Of a stretch of 64,000 bases of DNA, positions 1 to 10,744 are shown one piece after another; the first letter of the stretch is position 1, and the number at the start of each line of letters is the position of its first letter. Made by a program: the position numbers and the translations under genes. The DNA is taken from NCBI GenBank assembly GCA_003665825.1, contig QPFY01000023.1:1-64000 (forward strand). Direction: 5' to 3'. The stretch is from Microbotryum silenes-acaulis (lineage: Eukaryota > Basidiomycota > Microbotryomycetes > Microbotryales > Microbotryaceae). A model generated the notes under the pieces. The model was not told where the DNA came from and did not search any database. It was given only the letters and a program-made list of their open reading frames with translations.

Positions 1-32
1 CCTAACCCTAACCCTAACCCTAACCCTAACCC
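1..32. repeat. Telomere repeat tract (CCCTAA)n
   Basis: About five perfect CCCTAA units start at base 1, the C-rich strand of a TTAGGG telomere reading toward the chromosome interior. This places the left end of the window at a chromosome end. The unit is the common one in basidiomycetes. The tract is short, so it is probably cut by the assembly. Confidence 0.97.
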
Positions 33-2990
33 GAGTCTTGGGTGGCGGAAGCAGTAGCGGCATAGACGAGAGCTTGCATGCTCCTCGACAATGGATCTGT
101 CCCACCGAGTTGAGTTTTGAGGTCGGGGGCGGTTGAGAGGAGATCGAAGTCGAGCAAAGCAGGTCTCGCCGAAAAAGTCTGGATCCTCAATTGGAAAGAG
201 TCGACGATCATTCATCCATGAGAGCGAGAAACGGTTTCGAGCGAGTCGAAGTTTAAAGAGTCGAGTTAAGCGCAGGCCGGAATCTGAGACCTGGTGGAGC
301 GAAAGAAAGTCAAACATAAGCAAGAGGGCACAGAGTTGCAACACGCGGTGTGGAGGAACGGAAAACCTTCAGTTTAAAGGCACTCACTGACCTTAAAGAC
401 GTTTGCTCGTGAATTAAATGCCAAACAAGTTCGTTGACAGCAAGCGCGGGGAGTGCCAGAAGCGAAGCGAGTAGAGACGGAACAACATGCGACACTGATC
501 GCAATCCTTGACCGCACGACCAGGGTTGCTGACGCGTGTATGCACGTGCATGTCGCAGAGGTGGGATGGTGATCGCACGTATCCAGCTAGTCGAGCGAAT
601 CGCCGAGGTCGATTGAGTGCAAAGGATCGTCACCCTCCGACCCCGGATTCGAGGGCCGAGTGGTCCGAAGAAGCCCAAGTCCAGGCTGCATGAATCATCG
701 TGCGCAGCGTAGTACGGTGTTCGAGGAAGAGGTGATGGAGCGAGTGGTTGTTGTGTCGCGAGCTCGAGAGCTTTGCCGGACACTCGATTGGTCGGGGCGA
801 TCGACGAGGTAGGAACCCAGCGTGCAAGTCCGGTCAACTTGAACGGCAAGGAGACGAGCGGGAAGGTGGGTTGTTGAGGTGCCATGAGATGAAACGCAGA
901 CGGTCTGTGTTGCCTTGACAAGCTGGATGACGAGGGCGGGCGATCGAGCAAACCGCTCGCAGCGGCTCGAAAGCTGCTGGGCGAGCTAGGATCTCCGGCG
1001 GACCTCCGTGGCGAGAAGGCCGCAACTAGTCTGCGTGCTGGGACCTTGTCGCAAGAGAAACCGAGGAATGGTAATTCACGAACTCGGCTGTGGGACGTGC
1101 GAGCGTGTGAGCGAATTCGTGCGAAGGTCCATTCGAGTGAGCGCTCCCATTCCAGGTCTTCCGTGACCAACGATCTGCAGTACGCGGTGACACGGCATAT
1201 CTCTGTCTCATCAGCAAGGAGTGCAAGTCGCAAGCAAGGGCTCAGATCGAAACAGCTCACTGTCGGCGGTCTGAGCGAGTCGTCGGAGGTCGAGCAGTTC
1301 CAGTCGCGATGGCTCGAGTGAGCAATCGACATAGCCCGGACGCAACTGTAGCTACCTTCGAGCTCGTTATCGAGTCGTTCCAATTGGGGATGGTGAGGGT
1401 GTGTTCCCCTTGCCTTAGCCGATTCCGGGTCACACATCAAGGGCCGGGTCAGGTAAGGTCGAGCCGCAAGTACCGAGCAAGTGACGTCTCGGCATGACGG
1501 CAAAGCATTGCGTCGTCGTGTCTTCATGCAGTGAAAGAAAGTCGAGTCGAGTCGAGTGGTACGAGGATCGGCGAATGACAAGTGGGCGAGGCAGCAGCGG
1601 CAAAGATGAGAGCTTACACGCTCCTCAACGAACGGTCGCACCGAGTTGAGTTTTGAGGTCAGGGCGATCGAGAGGAGGTCGAGATCGAGCAAAGCAAGCT
1701 TCGCCAGGAGATTGTCGATCCCAATTGGAAATGGTGGACGATCTTTCTTCCGGGAGACGCACTGGAAACGGTTGGGAGCAAATGGGAGTCCAAAGAGTCG
1801 ACTTGAGCGCAGGCAGAAATCTGAGACCCGGTGGAGCAAATCAAAAGTCAAACATGAGCAAGACTGCACATACTTGCAACGCGAGGTGTGGAGGAAGATT
1901 ATGCCTTCAGGTTGAAGACACTCACTGACCGTTCGGACGTTTGCTCGCTTAGTAACTGCCGAGCAATTTCGTCGAAACCCTGGGAGGTGAGTGCAAGAAG
2001 CGAAGCGAGAGGAGGTGGAGCGCCATGCGACGCCGATCGCAGTCCATGACCGCATGACCAGACTTTCAGAAGCGTGTACGAACATGCAAATCGGAGATGT
2101 GGGATGCTGATCGCACGTAACAAGCTGGTCGAGCGAAGCGCCGAGGTCGATTGAGAGTGCGAAAAATCGTCACAGTTCGAGGCCCAGTTCGAGCGATCCG
2201 AAGAAGTTCGAGTCGTGTCTTGACGCTTCAACCTGCGCAACGTAGGATGGAGGTCGAGTAAAATGTGAAGCGACGAGGTGTTCCGTGGCGAATCTCGACA
2301 GTTTTGCCCGAAAGTCAATTGGATGATGCGATCGACGAGCTTGAAAGCCAGCGTGCAAGTCCAATCAAGTTGAATGGCGAGGAAGGCGAGCTGGAATGTG
2401 GTATATTTATAGCGACGAGTTGAGACGTAGTGGCTTTGGACGGATGACTCGATGAGCTGGCTGACGAGCGCGGAGGTTGAGTAAGTCGCGGGCGGTTGAG
2501 ACGGAGTGAAAGTGCTCGAGCCGATGCAGGTCTCGGATCTCGACATTGACGAAATCAGTCGGGTCGTGCAACACAAGTTCCAACAGATTCCTGGCTTCCC
2601 GAGTCGATGAGACTCTTCGATTCGAAGAAAGACATGTGACAGCGAGTGATTGCACTCGTGCGATCGGTCAATGTTGTCGACGAGTGAACGATGTGGGGTG
2701 GCGGAGGGGATCCTCACCGGTCGACAGTGGTGTTCGAGGTGGGGCGATGTTGGTCGAGTGAGATGTGCATCGATTCGAGACCTGGGTAAGGATGAGCGAC
2801 TCCTTGATGGTGTTGATGAGGAAGTCGCATTGTGATCTCAGAGAAGTCGTTCAAGTCACAGAGCGATTTGGTGCGAAGCTCGGATGCCAGCGAGTCGGCA
2901 TAGGCGCGATCTGAACTAGAGTGATGAGCAGCAAAGATAAACATGAGGTGAGCGAATGGGATGAGAGCTGAGGACTATCTGAATGAAGGG
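33..2990. repeat. Two diverged tandem copies of a ~1.54 kb subtelomeric unit
   Basis: The segment from about 48 onward is repeated from about 1588 onward, an offset of about 1,540 bases. Matching landmarks include AGAGCTT..CGCTCCTC near 68 and 1608, CACTCACTGACC near 380 and 1918, AAGCGAAGCGAG near 460 and 1998, CGAGGTCGATTGAG near 604 and 2142, and CCAGCGTGCAAGTCC near 820 and 2350. The copies have diverged by substitutions and small indels but stay colinear to about 2.9 kb. Long minus-strand open frames (310-2085 and 1899-2717) span them but resemble no protein family I know. I treat this as telomere-associated repeat, possibly a decayed subtelomeric gene family. Confidence 0.8.
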
Positions 2991-3960
2991 CTCACCATGC
3001 CCATCGGTCGAGTAGCGAGTGGGCGTTCGGGATGATCGAAGCGATGCGCTGACCGAGCACGTGTCCGACCGAGAACGCTCGAGCGATGCATCGACGCAAG
3101 CTAGTACGCTGCTGAAAGTGACCCTGCCCTCTCAGGAGGAGGCGTGAGTCGTATCGTGCCACAGATGATGATGTTGGAGTTGTTGGTAGTTCTGCCGTGC
3201 GACGTCGCACCGTGCCCGCATCAGCCCGCACGAAGGGACACGTCGAGCGTCCGTCGAGAGTGGCCTAGCTGCATCTTGCCGATTGGGTGATGTGGGGAGA
3301 GCGTTGTGGTGTAGTGGGATCAGAGCCGAGTCGGGTCAACTGGGCGAGTGAGTGGTGCGCGTGAGCGGGGAGAGGGAAAGGAGTGTTGGCGCGCGCGCTG
3401 AAGTCGACTCGGACGGGCCTCAGACGAGGCCACAACGACGAGTAAAATTGAGTATACTGAAAAAACAACGCAGAATAGGACAAATCAAGCCTATATAAGC
3501 CAGCTGTGATCGTGACAGAGTTGCAATAAACTTATCAACGTCTACAAGTCCTCAAGTCTGCCGTGCCTCAGCTCCAGCGATACACCGAAGCCCGAAATGG
3601 GTTTCCCATTTCGGATCCGATCTCGGTTCAGCGCTCGGGGCTCAGGCTTACTCGGTGCACGGGGTTTCACGCTGCACTGCCATCTCGCAATGCACGAGCA
3701 ATTCCCCGTGCACCTCGATTTGGCGGTTTTTGACTTGTGCCGCCCTCCAGCGTCGAGCAAGTGGATTTCAGCAGTGCACGAGCAATCGACCGTGCACCTC
3801 GATTTGGCGGTTTCGCCAAATAACTGGATTTCAGCAGTGCACGAGCAATTCCCCCTGCACTGTCAATTTTCATTTTCACTGGGGATTTGGGGTTCTATTC
3901 CAAAACGTATCCCGGAATTGGGCTGTACCCCACCTATGATACGTATATACTCCCTCGAGT
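2991..3960. other. Subtelomeric spacer with an LTR-like TATA/AATAAA segment and a small triple repeat
   Basis: No gene is recognised. Around 3488-3535 the order CCTATATAAGCC, then TTGCAATAAACTTATC, resembles the U3/R part of a solo LTR, but no matching second LTR or TG..CA borders were found. At 3689-3862 a GTGCACGAGCAAT motif occurs three times (near 3689, 3773 and 3837). Two copies are followed by CGTGCACCTCGATTTGGCGG. The half-motifs GTGCAC and GTGCA are self-complementary. Confidence 0.4.
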
Positions 3961-3961
3961 G

Positions 3962-4532
3962 AGATCTGTTTCGGCACCGGACGGTGCGGGAACAGGAATC
4001 TGAATTCGGCACCGGACGGTGCGAGAACAAGAGTCTGGTTTCGGCACCGCACGGTGCGGGAACAGGAATCGAGCGCAGTCTTCTCCCTCGAGTGAGATCT
4101 GTTTCGGCGCCGCACGGTGCGGGAACAGGAATCGAGCGCAGTCTTCTCCCTCGAGTGAGATCTGTTTCGGCACCGGACGGTGCGGAAACAAGAATCTGGT
4201 TTCGGCGCCGCACGGTGCGGGAACAGGAATCTGGATTCGGCACCGCACGGTGCGGGAACAGGAATCTGAATTCGGCGCCGGACGGTGCGAGAACAAGAAT
4301 CTGGTTTCGGCACCGCACGGTGCGGGAACAGGAATCGAGCGCAGTCTTCTCCCTCGAGTGAGATCTGTTTCGGCACCGGACGGTGCGGGAACAAGAATCT
4401 GGTTTCGGCGCCGCACGGTGCGGGAACAGGAATCTGAATTCGGCACCGGACGGTGCGAGAACAAGAATCTGGTTTCGGCGCCGCACGGTGCGGGAACAGG
4501 AATCTGAATTCGGCACCGCACGGTGCGGCGAC
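3962..4532. repeat. Palindromic minisatellite, 35-bp and ~63-bp units
   Basis: Units of about 35 bp read TTCGGCACCG(C/G)ACGGTG, then CGGGAACAGGAATCTGAA or a close variant. Interspersed longer units add a GAGCGCAGTCTTCTCCCTCG segment followed by AGTGAGATCTGT. Every unit centres on GCACCG-NA-CGGTGC, a 6-bp inverted repeat with a 2-nt loop. Because no unit contains a stop, all three minus-strand frames and two plus-strand frames are open for 120-230 codons; these open frames are an artefact of the repeat. A four-unit version lies at 10740-10885. Confidence 0.9.
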
Positions 4533-4735
4533 GGGATATGAGCGCAATCTCTTTGCAGCACCGCGAAAAGTTCGAGCTACACTGGGTCGTGCTGATGTTG
4601 AGTCGATGCAATGAAGATCAAAAACACAATATCACGTGACTTTTTTGCCTCTGGGGCCACTACCTAACTCAAGAGCCAACTCTTTTTTAGGGGGGGGGGG
4701 GGGGGGTCATTTGCCCTTATACTTGCAAAGATGCT
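4525..4735 (+). repeat. Subtelomeric block (copy 1) ending in a 17-G tract
   Basis: This block follows the minisatellite and reads GAGCGCAATCTCTTTGCAGC, then GAAAAGTTCGAGCTACACTG, then a CACGTGAC box, then GCCACTACCTAACTCAAGAG. A run of 17 G (4690-4706) follows. The same order recurs almost unchanged at 10880-11080 and in shortened form at 6000-6150. It is therefore a dispersed subtelomeric repeat, not unique sequence. No coding potential is visible. Confidence 0.8.
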
Positions 4736-4741
4736 CGTGCG

Positions 4742-5108
4742 TGGCGGGAGGATTTGGCATTTGGCATTTGGAAAGTGCCCATATAAATAGGTCGAAACAC
4801 ACTACTGAAGCTTTCGTGCTCCTGTCTGGTCTACGGAGGCTTGCTTTCGTTCTAGCCCCGCTGCAATCCCACCGAAGCTCGCCTCACTCCTGTCGTCGAT
4901 CGTATCAGGTTCGCAGGATGATGTCGATTGGTCTGCGCATGCGGGATCTGGGAGTTTGATCACAAGGCGCAGTATGAAGTCTAGTATTACATTCACATTC
5001 GTCCATAAAAATTGCGAAACTGGAACGCAGATGTCAAGCACGGTTCTACTCGCAAAGGGGCCTTGAGACCCGACTGGACGTGTTCGTACGACATCTGATC
5101 GGAGTTCC
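4742..5108 (+). repeat. Left arm of a ~370-bp long inverted repeat
   Basis: The arm runs from TGGCGGGAGGATT to ACATCTGATCGGAGTTCC. It matches the reverse complement of 9476-9849 nearly base for base. Shared segments include AGTGCCCATAT, ACTACTGAAGCTT, GTGCTCCTGTCTGGTCTA, CTGTCGTCGATCGTATC and GGATGATGTCGATTGGTCTG. Identity stops abruptly at the inner end. Together the arms bracket about 4.4 kb that carries a kinase pseudogene and a kinase gene. Confidence 0.9.
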
Positions 5109-5295
5109 ACCGCGACGCAAGTTCTTGCTCTGTCCGGAAGTATCTCAGCCTCGAGAAAGAGCACTCCAGCGAGCAATTTTGCTGCAGGACACTCAGAACC
5201 TGCTCCACGCCACACCAACGAGATGCGCATGCGTCCAGGAGCTCATCGAAGCCGACTCTAAGAAGCAGCCGGTCTTTCTTGGTTACTGCATCCCA

Positions 5296-5960
5296 TCGCC
5301 GTGTCGGTCGACCATTACGTTGCCATACGACACGTCCCGGTGGATGAAGGCGTAGTTCCAGAGCTGACGATGCCCTGTCACGCACGGCAAAGGGTCGTCA
5401 GTGCAGGCACACCCCTCAGCGCGCTGTCCCGCTCTGCTCTGAGCACTCACCCTCAATCGCACCCTCGAGAGTGCGCGCGAGCTGCTTGGTGTTCTCGAGC
5501 GTGGCGAGTGACTTGTAGCACTATCGCCAAGCCGTCATCCAGTTTCAGTATTCGGCCGACACCTCCTCTGACGAGGCGAATGTCGAGAACGTCGAGGTCC
5601 GAATCCCCACTCCGAGAAGCTTGCTCAAAGATCGACTCCAGCGCCTGCTTGATGTGGCGTCCATCGCGAGTGTCGTCAACGGTTCAAAACCTGTAGTGTG
5701 CAAGGTCGACGCACTCCTCATCTCCCAGTTACGATCGCCAGTTGGACCCATGATTAAGCGCAGCTCTCTGGCGGCTACAACGAGGCACGAGGCGAGGGTC
5801 TCCGTAGAGCATCCTGACGATGGGGCGGATGAACACGAGTATGATCGACTCGAGAGGATAGGAATTGCCGTCTTCCTCGGCGAGTGCCCCAAAATTCTAG
5901 TCGTCGAAATAGTTTTCCACCCAATGTTGCGTGTATGCAGTGGTTCGAGGCGAGTGCTCG
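5296..5960 (-). pseudogene. FunK1-like protein kinase remnant
   Basis: The minus strand near 5345-5308 encodes FIHRDVSYGNVMVDRHGDG, a clear protein-kinase catalytic loop (HRD..N) of the fungal FunK1 type, followed at once by a stop. It sits just after a normal-looking intron (GTGAGT..GACAG, about 5450-5381) that joins it in phase to LENTKQLARTLEGAIEG, a helix expected before the loop in FunK1 kinases. Upstream fragments up to about 5960, including EDGNSYPLESIILVFIRPIV, are broken by stops and frame changes. The C-lobe is missing because the left inverted-repeat arm begins there. I call it a decayed paralogue of the two kinase genes to its right. Confidence 0.7.
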
Positions 5961-5984
5961 GTGACGTGGATGTTCGTTCAAGCC

Positions 5985-6360
5985 CGGGTTAGGGCGAGCT
6001 GCACTGGGTGGTGCGGTCGTTGAGAGGGCCGACGGAACTCAACAACATAAATTCTCACCGCGGATCAGGCGACATCGTGCCTCTGGCTCTGGGGCCACTA
6101 CCTAACTCAAGACTGAGTGAACTCGTCTCTTGGGGGGGTGGTTCATTCCATATAGACTTTTCATTTCCTCCTTTGTTCTCTCTCTCCTTCCAGCCTCAAC
6201 CTCAGTCCAGAAGCACGATTCTCGCCGAACCGGTAGGCGCTGAGGTCCATTCAGCTCGGGGTGCTCTCGAGTCCAACTACGACGCTGACGAGATGAACGA
6301 GATGACGAGCGTTGCGCATTGCAGATGGACCTGAGGGAAAGTGCGTACGAAATATAAAAC
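5985..6360 (+). repeat. Shortened copy of the subtelomeric block
   Basis: From about 5993 the sequence GAGCTGCACTGGGTGGTGC, followed later by GGGGCCACTACCTAACTCAAGA and a G-run, parallels the block at 4570-4720 and 10930-11080. It ends in a pyrimidine-rich stretch (6165-6190). The kinase pseudogene lies on one side and the 3' end of the kinase gene on the other. No gene is seen in it. Confidence 0.65.
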
Positions 6361-6419
6361 AAGCATAGAAGAGAGAAAAAACAGAGACGTCAGAAAGAGG
6401 AGGAGAGGAGAGAAAAGAT

Positions 6420-9111
6420 TCACACTCGGAGTTTGAGATACGATCGTCCCCAATCAACGAAGCAAAAAGGACCATTGTTGGGTCGAACCAGTACGTTGCC
6501 GGCGCTGACATCATTGTGGATGATGCCGAGTTCCCTGAAAGCCGCCTCGATCTCCCTGCACCTCCCGTAGAAAAAAGAAAAAAGAATCAGAGGGTCAGGA
6601 ATCCGCGCGGCCTCTTGACCGGCTTGCACATGGCTCGATCAGTGCGCCGCCCTGCAGGAACTTACCACAATTCGCCCGGCGATCCGTAGAAGTCGAGCTC
6701 GTTCATCGTTTTGCCCACATTCTCGAGCACCATGGCGTATCCGTTGCCATTCGTCCTTCGATATGTGCCGTGATATTGCGGGAGATGTTTTCGAAGGTGG
6801 TCGGGGACGTGGGGGAAGACGTGCTGGTAGAATAGCGTCTCGCGGATGACCGAGCCGACGTAACTACACGGCACGAGCTTGAGAAAGTACGTCGTGTTCG
6901 GAGCAGGGTGGTCAACTAGAGGCACCTCGGGTTTGGCCGACGAGGACAAAGGTCGGTTGACGCGCACGACGTTCGCAAGCCACCCACCGGCAGTACTTCC
7001 CGTCCCGACCTGCTTCTCCAGACGAAGATCCGCAGTGGGCTCGAACCGATCCAAGAGTTCCAGGGGGATTCGATCGTCCTCGAGCTCTTCCCGGGGGTTT
7101 TCGGACAGCCACCGCAAAACAACATCGGACAGATGGAGGCCCCGAATAAAATCGCTCGCTGGGGAAGGCTTCGACGGCAGACGGGACGCAAGCGGCGAGT
7201 CGGAAGGAACCGAAGAGACAATATCAAACCCGATCTCGACCAGTTCCACGCGGCTCGTGCCCGTGTACGACTGTGCAAGAGCAGGAAGTAAACGATCCTT
7301 TCTGTGAGCTGGGCTACAAGGGCTAGGACGGGAGCAGCATGGCAAAGCGCGTGACGCACCATCATAGACCAGTGCGCGTTCGACAAGCTGGCCTTGATCA
7401 CGAATTCGCGATCTTCAACGATGGTGATCGATTTCGACGGGAGGCGCGAGCCGGAGAGCGGCGAGGTCGCAGGACTCCAATCCGTCGATGCAGGAGGGGA
7501 CGAGAAGATGCGAGTGACAGGCGTCAACGGGTCGGATGAGGGATCAGATTGCAACCCTACGGAGATGGGCGGGGTGATGGGTCGATTCGAGTCCTTGGTT
7601 TGAGCTCGCGGTGGTTGGCCTGCCAGTCGCGCCGAAGAACGAGCACCGGTGGCGTCGGCCGAAGTCTTCGGGGCTTTTTGGACCCGCGGGGAGGGTTCAT
7701 AGTTAGGGTCCGAGTCCGGATTGGAGCGAAGACGAGGCCGATTCGGAGGTTGAGATTGGGCATCGAGCAGTGTATCGACGACGGCTTGGTCCGGCTTGGG
7801 GACTTCGATCACGGCTGTGAAAGCCAGGGCGATGAAGGACACGATGAGTGACCGTCGTGGAAGATCGGTGCCAAGTGTTTCGGCCGCCCCTGGGTTCAAG
7901 GTCGTCGGAGAGGGCTCTACCCATCGGGCCAGTTCTTGTAGAATCAAGCTGTACCTGGCCTTGAGGGGCGGTGCCGGTGAGTACGCGGTCGCAGCCGAGT
8001 TTGAGGCAGACGCCGCCGAGGTCGACGCTACGGGATCGCTTGCCGTTGCAGCATGCGTCGACTGGTGCTGGACTGTGGGTGAGCGGCGAATGGCCAAACC
8101 AAGGCCGCATGATCGCATGCGTCAGTGGGACCCGGAAAGTTTCGACAGGTGTTGGTGAGTTCAAAGATGCGACGTACCCAGTTCACCAATCTGGAAGAAC
8201 GGAACCGACAGCAGCAAAATGAATCGACTATCGCTGGAGACGCATTGGATAATGGCCTACACGAGCATGAAAAATGAGAAATGAGTAAACACAGAGCCCC
8301 ATTATTCGAGGCCGGATCGAGAAAGCATATGTCCAAGCCTGCAAGATGCATGCCTCACCTTGGTCGCCACAGCATCTGCACCCTTCGACTTTTCTTGCTC
8401 TAGATTCTGAAGTGGCACTGGGGCCCCGTGGTCGAGTATGGGAATATGCGAGAGGGCGCCCTCCTGGCGTACCTTGGCCAGGCTATGATGTACGCTGTCC
8501 CGCTTGTATTCGATCGAGATACTTGAAACGATGTCGCCAGCCCCACGTTCAATGAAGACGATAGCATCGCCCTGCGTGCGGAGAGCACTTTCAGGTTGGT
8601 CCAACCAAACCGAGTACCTAGGTCTCGTCGCGGAGGTCGATGCGGAAGCGGAAGCTCCGACGGCCTCGGTGATCGCGGCATAATGGTTGAGCAGCGCCGC
8701 CGTTGCAGATCGTAGACCGCTAGCGAAGAGGTCTGTGAACGAGACTTTGACGTTGTCCTCACTCTTCCGAGGCATCCTGCTGCGAGGAGCATTGCTGATG
8801 GCGTCTAGCTCCTCGCGGAACAGGTCCAGCAATGAGGGATGTTGCTCGAGTATATCGAAAAAAGAGCTGAGAACCCTGACGCCAGGTGACGCGGGTGTGC
8901 CCCATTTCAATCCTCCCAGCCGGGCGACGCAATCGTAGGCGGTCGTCCCAGCATCGGCTTGAACGCGCGAGGCAGTTGAGTGACACGCTCTATCGTGGTG
9001 CGGTGGCGGGTGAAACCAGCTGGATGGAGCACAAGTAGCGAGGAGTCGGGTGAGCGTTGGTGGCCGAGAGTTGGTGGAAACAATTGGCGTCGCTTCGTTG
9101 GAAGAAGCCAT
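6420..9111 (-). CDS. FunK1-like fungal protein kinase, five exons, short C-lobe
   Basis: Exons on the minus strand are 9111-8359, 8256-8178, 8072-7360, 7297-6666 and 6555-6420. All junctions keep phase and give about 770 residues. The N-terminal third includes VSSDSRFILLLSVPFFQIG, the conserved FunK1 lead-in. The kinase part shows a FLKLVP lysine strand, RETLFYQHVFPHV (helix-C glutamate), MVLENVGKTMNEL (hinge) and IIHNDVSAGNVLV, in which HND replaces HRD but the catalytic Asp and Asn are kept. FVDWG stands in place of DFG. Translation stops 9 residues after DWG, so the activation segment and most of the C-lobe are absent, unlike the paralogue at 11.9-14.2 kb. The 62-nt intron at 7359-7298 is the least certain junction. 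The gene lies inside the 370-bp inverted repeats. FunK1 kinases are expanded in mushrooms and relatives; their substrates are generally unknown. Confidence 0.75.
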
Positions 9112-9475
9112 GCAGAGCGAGATGCTGGAGGTGATGAGGCCCCAAGTTGACGGTGGGAGGTGAACAAGGCCCCGGCGGGCGCGGCGAGCTATGAGGCGCC
9201 TTTGTATGAGGCGCCTTTGGGGACACGAGAATCTATGAGGCGCCTTTGCTAACACGAGCGCCGCAGAAAAAAGAAAAAAGAAAAAAACCTGCGCGCCGCG
9301 CGAGAAAAAAAATAAAAATGACCTCGACTCGGACGTTGCCCCTCGGGAGCAGTCGGGAGGAGCAGTCGGGAGCCCGAGTCGCCGAGTGGCTGAGAGGTGA
9401 CGAGTCTTCGTCTGCTTCGGTCCCCCTTCCAACGCCCGAGATAGCTTCGCTGCGGCCTGTTCTCATTCACTTTCA
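9112..9475. other. Spacer upstream of the kinase gene
   Basis: This is the kinase promoter side. It contains three close copies of TATGAGGCGCCTTTG (about 9191-9250) and an A-rich tract with short CG-rich pieces (9265-9320). No gene or RNA gene is recognised. Confidence 0.5.
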
Positions 9476-9849
9476 GGAACTCCGATCAGATGTCGTATGA
9501 ACACGTTCAGGCGGCTTTCAGGGCCCTTTGCGAGTAGAACCGTGTTCGAAATCCCCGTTCCTGTTTTGCATTTCTATGGACGAATCTGAAAGTAATACTA
9601 GACATCGTACTGTGCGTTGTGATCCAGCTCTTAGATCCCGCATGCGCAGACCAATCGACATCATCCTGCCGAACCCGATACGATCGACGACAGGAGTGGG
9701 CCGGGGCGAGCTTCGGTGGGATTGCGGCGGCCCGGCTATAACGAAAGCAAGCCTGCATAGACCAGACAGGAGCACCGAAGCTTCAGTAGTGTTTTTCGTC
9801 CTGTTCATATGGGCACTTTCCAAATACCAAATACCCAATCCTCCCGCCA
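9476..9849 (-). repeat. Right arm of the ~370-bp long inverted repeat
   Basis: This is the reverse complement of 4742-5108, running from GGAACTCCGATCAGATGTCG to CAATCCTCCCGCCA, with scattered substitutions and a few small indels. Just outside both arms lies the 16-mer CTTGCAAAGATGCTCG (4722-4737 and 9877-9892). It is in the same + orientation at both ends, although the arms themselves are inverted. Confidence 0.9.
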
Positions 9850-10121
9850 GCTCTCCGCACGCTGTCCAGCGCGATCCTTGCAAAGATGCTCGGACGAGCA
9901 CCATTTCGTATTTGAGAGGTTGAGAAGGCGGCCGCCCTGCAGCCTTCGGCCACTGAGCTCACTGAGAGCGCTCGCGATCTCCGAAATGGAAAATGATCGA
10001 ATGCGATTTATCACGACACATCATACATCCATCATCGAAGCGCGATTCGGGCTGGCGAAGCCATGGACCGTCCACACAATCACGTGTTCGAGCGCTCACC
10101 CGGAGACGACCCTGACGCACA
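9850..10121. other. Unique spacer between inverted repeat and Helitron fragment
   Basis: No gene is recognised. It holds short open frames without family resemblance and a CACGTG box at 10081-10086. Confidence 0.5.
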
Positions 10122-10744
10122 TTACTCTAACTAGTTACTCTAACTAGTAATTAAAAAAAGGTCGATCCGCGACCCATGTACCTGAAATCGCTGTTTTTGA
10201 CTGTGTTGCGGCCCAGAGGGCCGCATATACTGAATGTACCAGTACAGTATTGGGTCTGCCGCACCTGCCTGTGAAATTGGCGTCCCGACCAGAAGTCATG
10301 TACGACCCTTTCCGCATTTTCTGCACCATAAAAGTCGAGTACAGCCCGAGGACGATTTTTGTTGATTTTTGGCGGGGTGCGGAACTATTGAGCAGTTTGT
10401 GTATGATTTAATGTATAGCAAGCGCGTGGATTTGCATGACACTTCTTCTACAGAGCTCAGGCGTGGTCCCGCTGTCTTTGCGGGCGCGGCTTACGCTGCG
10501 TGATGCCCCGTCGATCACGTGACGCACTGTTACAACGCGACACCAGTTTTAGGGGCTGAACAACAACATGATCTTCCAGGGGCTTTAACTAGCCCCGCTC
10601 TACTCTCTTAGTTCTTTCCTTTCCCTCCCATTCTCATCGAATTTTAGTGACACTCATTCAAGGCGAAACCATCGGCACCGTTATGCCCCGGTCCCAAGGT
10701 CGACAGGGAGGGCCATCGCAACCTCGCCAAGTCTTGGGCGCGAG
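10122..10744 (+). mobile_element. Helitron 5'-end fragment
   Basis: About 620 bp match, in inverted orientation, the 5' end of the Helitron at 42990-43604. Shared segments include TTACTCTAACTA, ATCGCTGTTTTT, GTTGCGGCCC, GTCTGCCGCACCTGCCTGTG, CAGAAGTCATGTA, CACGTGAC, TGACACTCATTCAAGG, TATGCCCCGGTCCCAAGGTC and CTTGGGCGCGAGG. The outer motif TTACTCTAACTAG is doubled here. Identity ends at 10744, where the sequence passes straight into the palindromic minisatellite. There is no coding capacity and no 3' hairpin, so this is a truncated or promoter-only copy. Confidence 0.75.

Noticed and set aside
310..2085. 591-codon open frame on the minus strand in the subtelomere
   Set aside because: It crosses the junction of the two 1.54-kb repeat copies, has no domain-like pattern and a composition typical of stop-poor GC-rich DNA. 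It is kept only as an observation on the repeat.
3480..3560. Possible solo LTR (TATATAA then AATAAA)
   Set aside because: There is no paired LTR, TG..CA border or target duplication. TATA and AATAAA strings alone are too common.
3863..4611. Overlapping 223-232-codon frames in all three minus-strand frames, and plus-strand frames, over the minisatellite
   Set aside because: The repeat unit lacks stops, so most frames stay open. The Arg/Pro/Cys-rich peptides are a repeat artefact.
9340..9420. tRNA-Ser/Leu-like string GTCGCCGAGTGGCTGAG
   Set aside because: It resembles an A box only. No matching acceptor stem, anticodon arm or B box (GGTTCGAATCC) follows.
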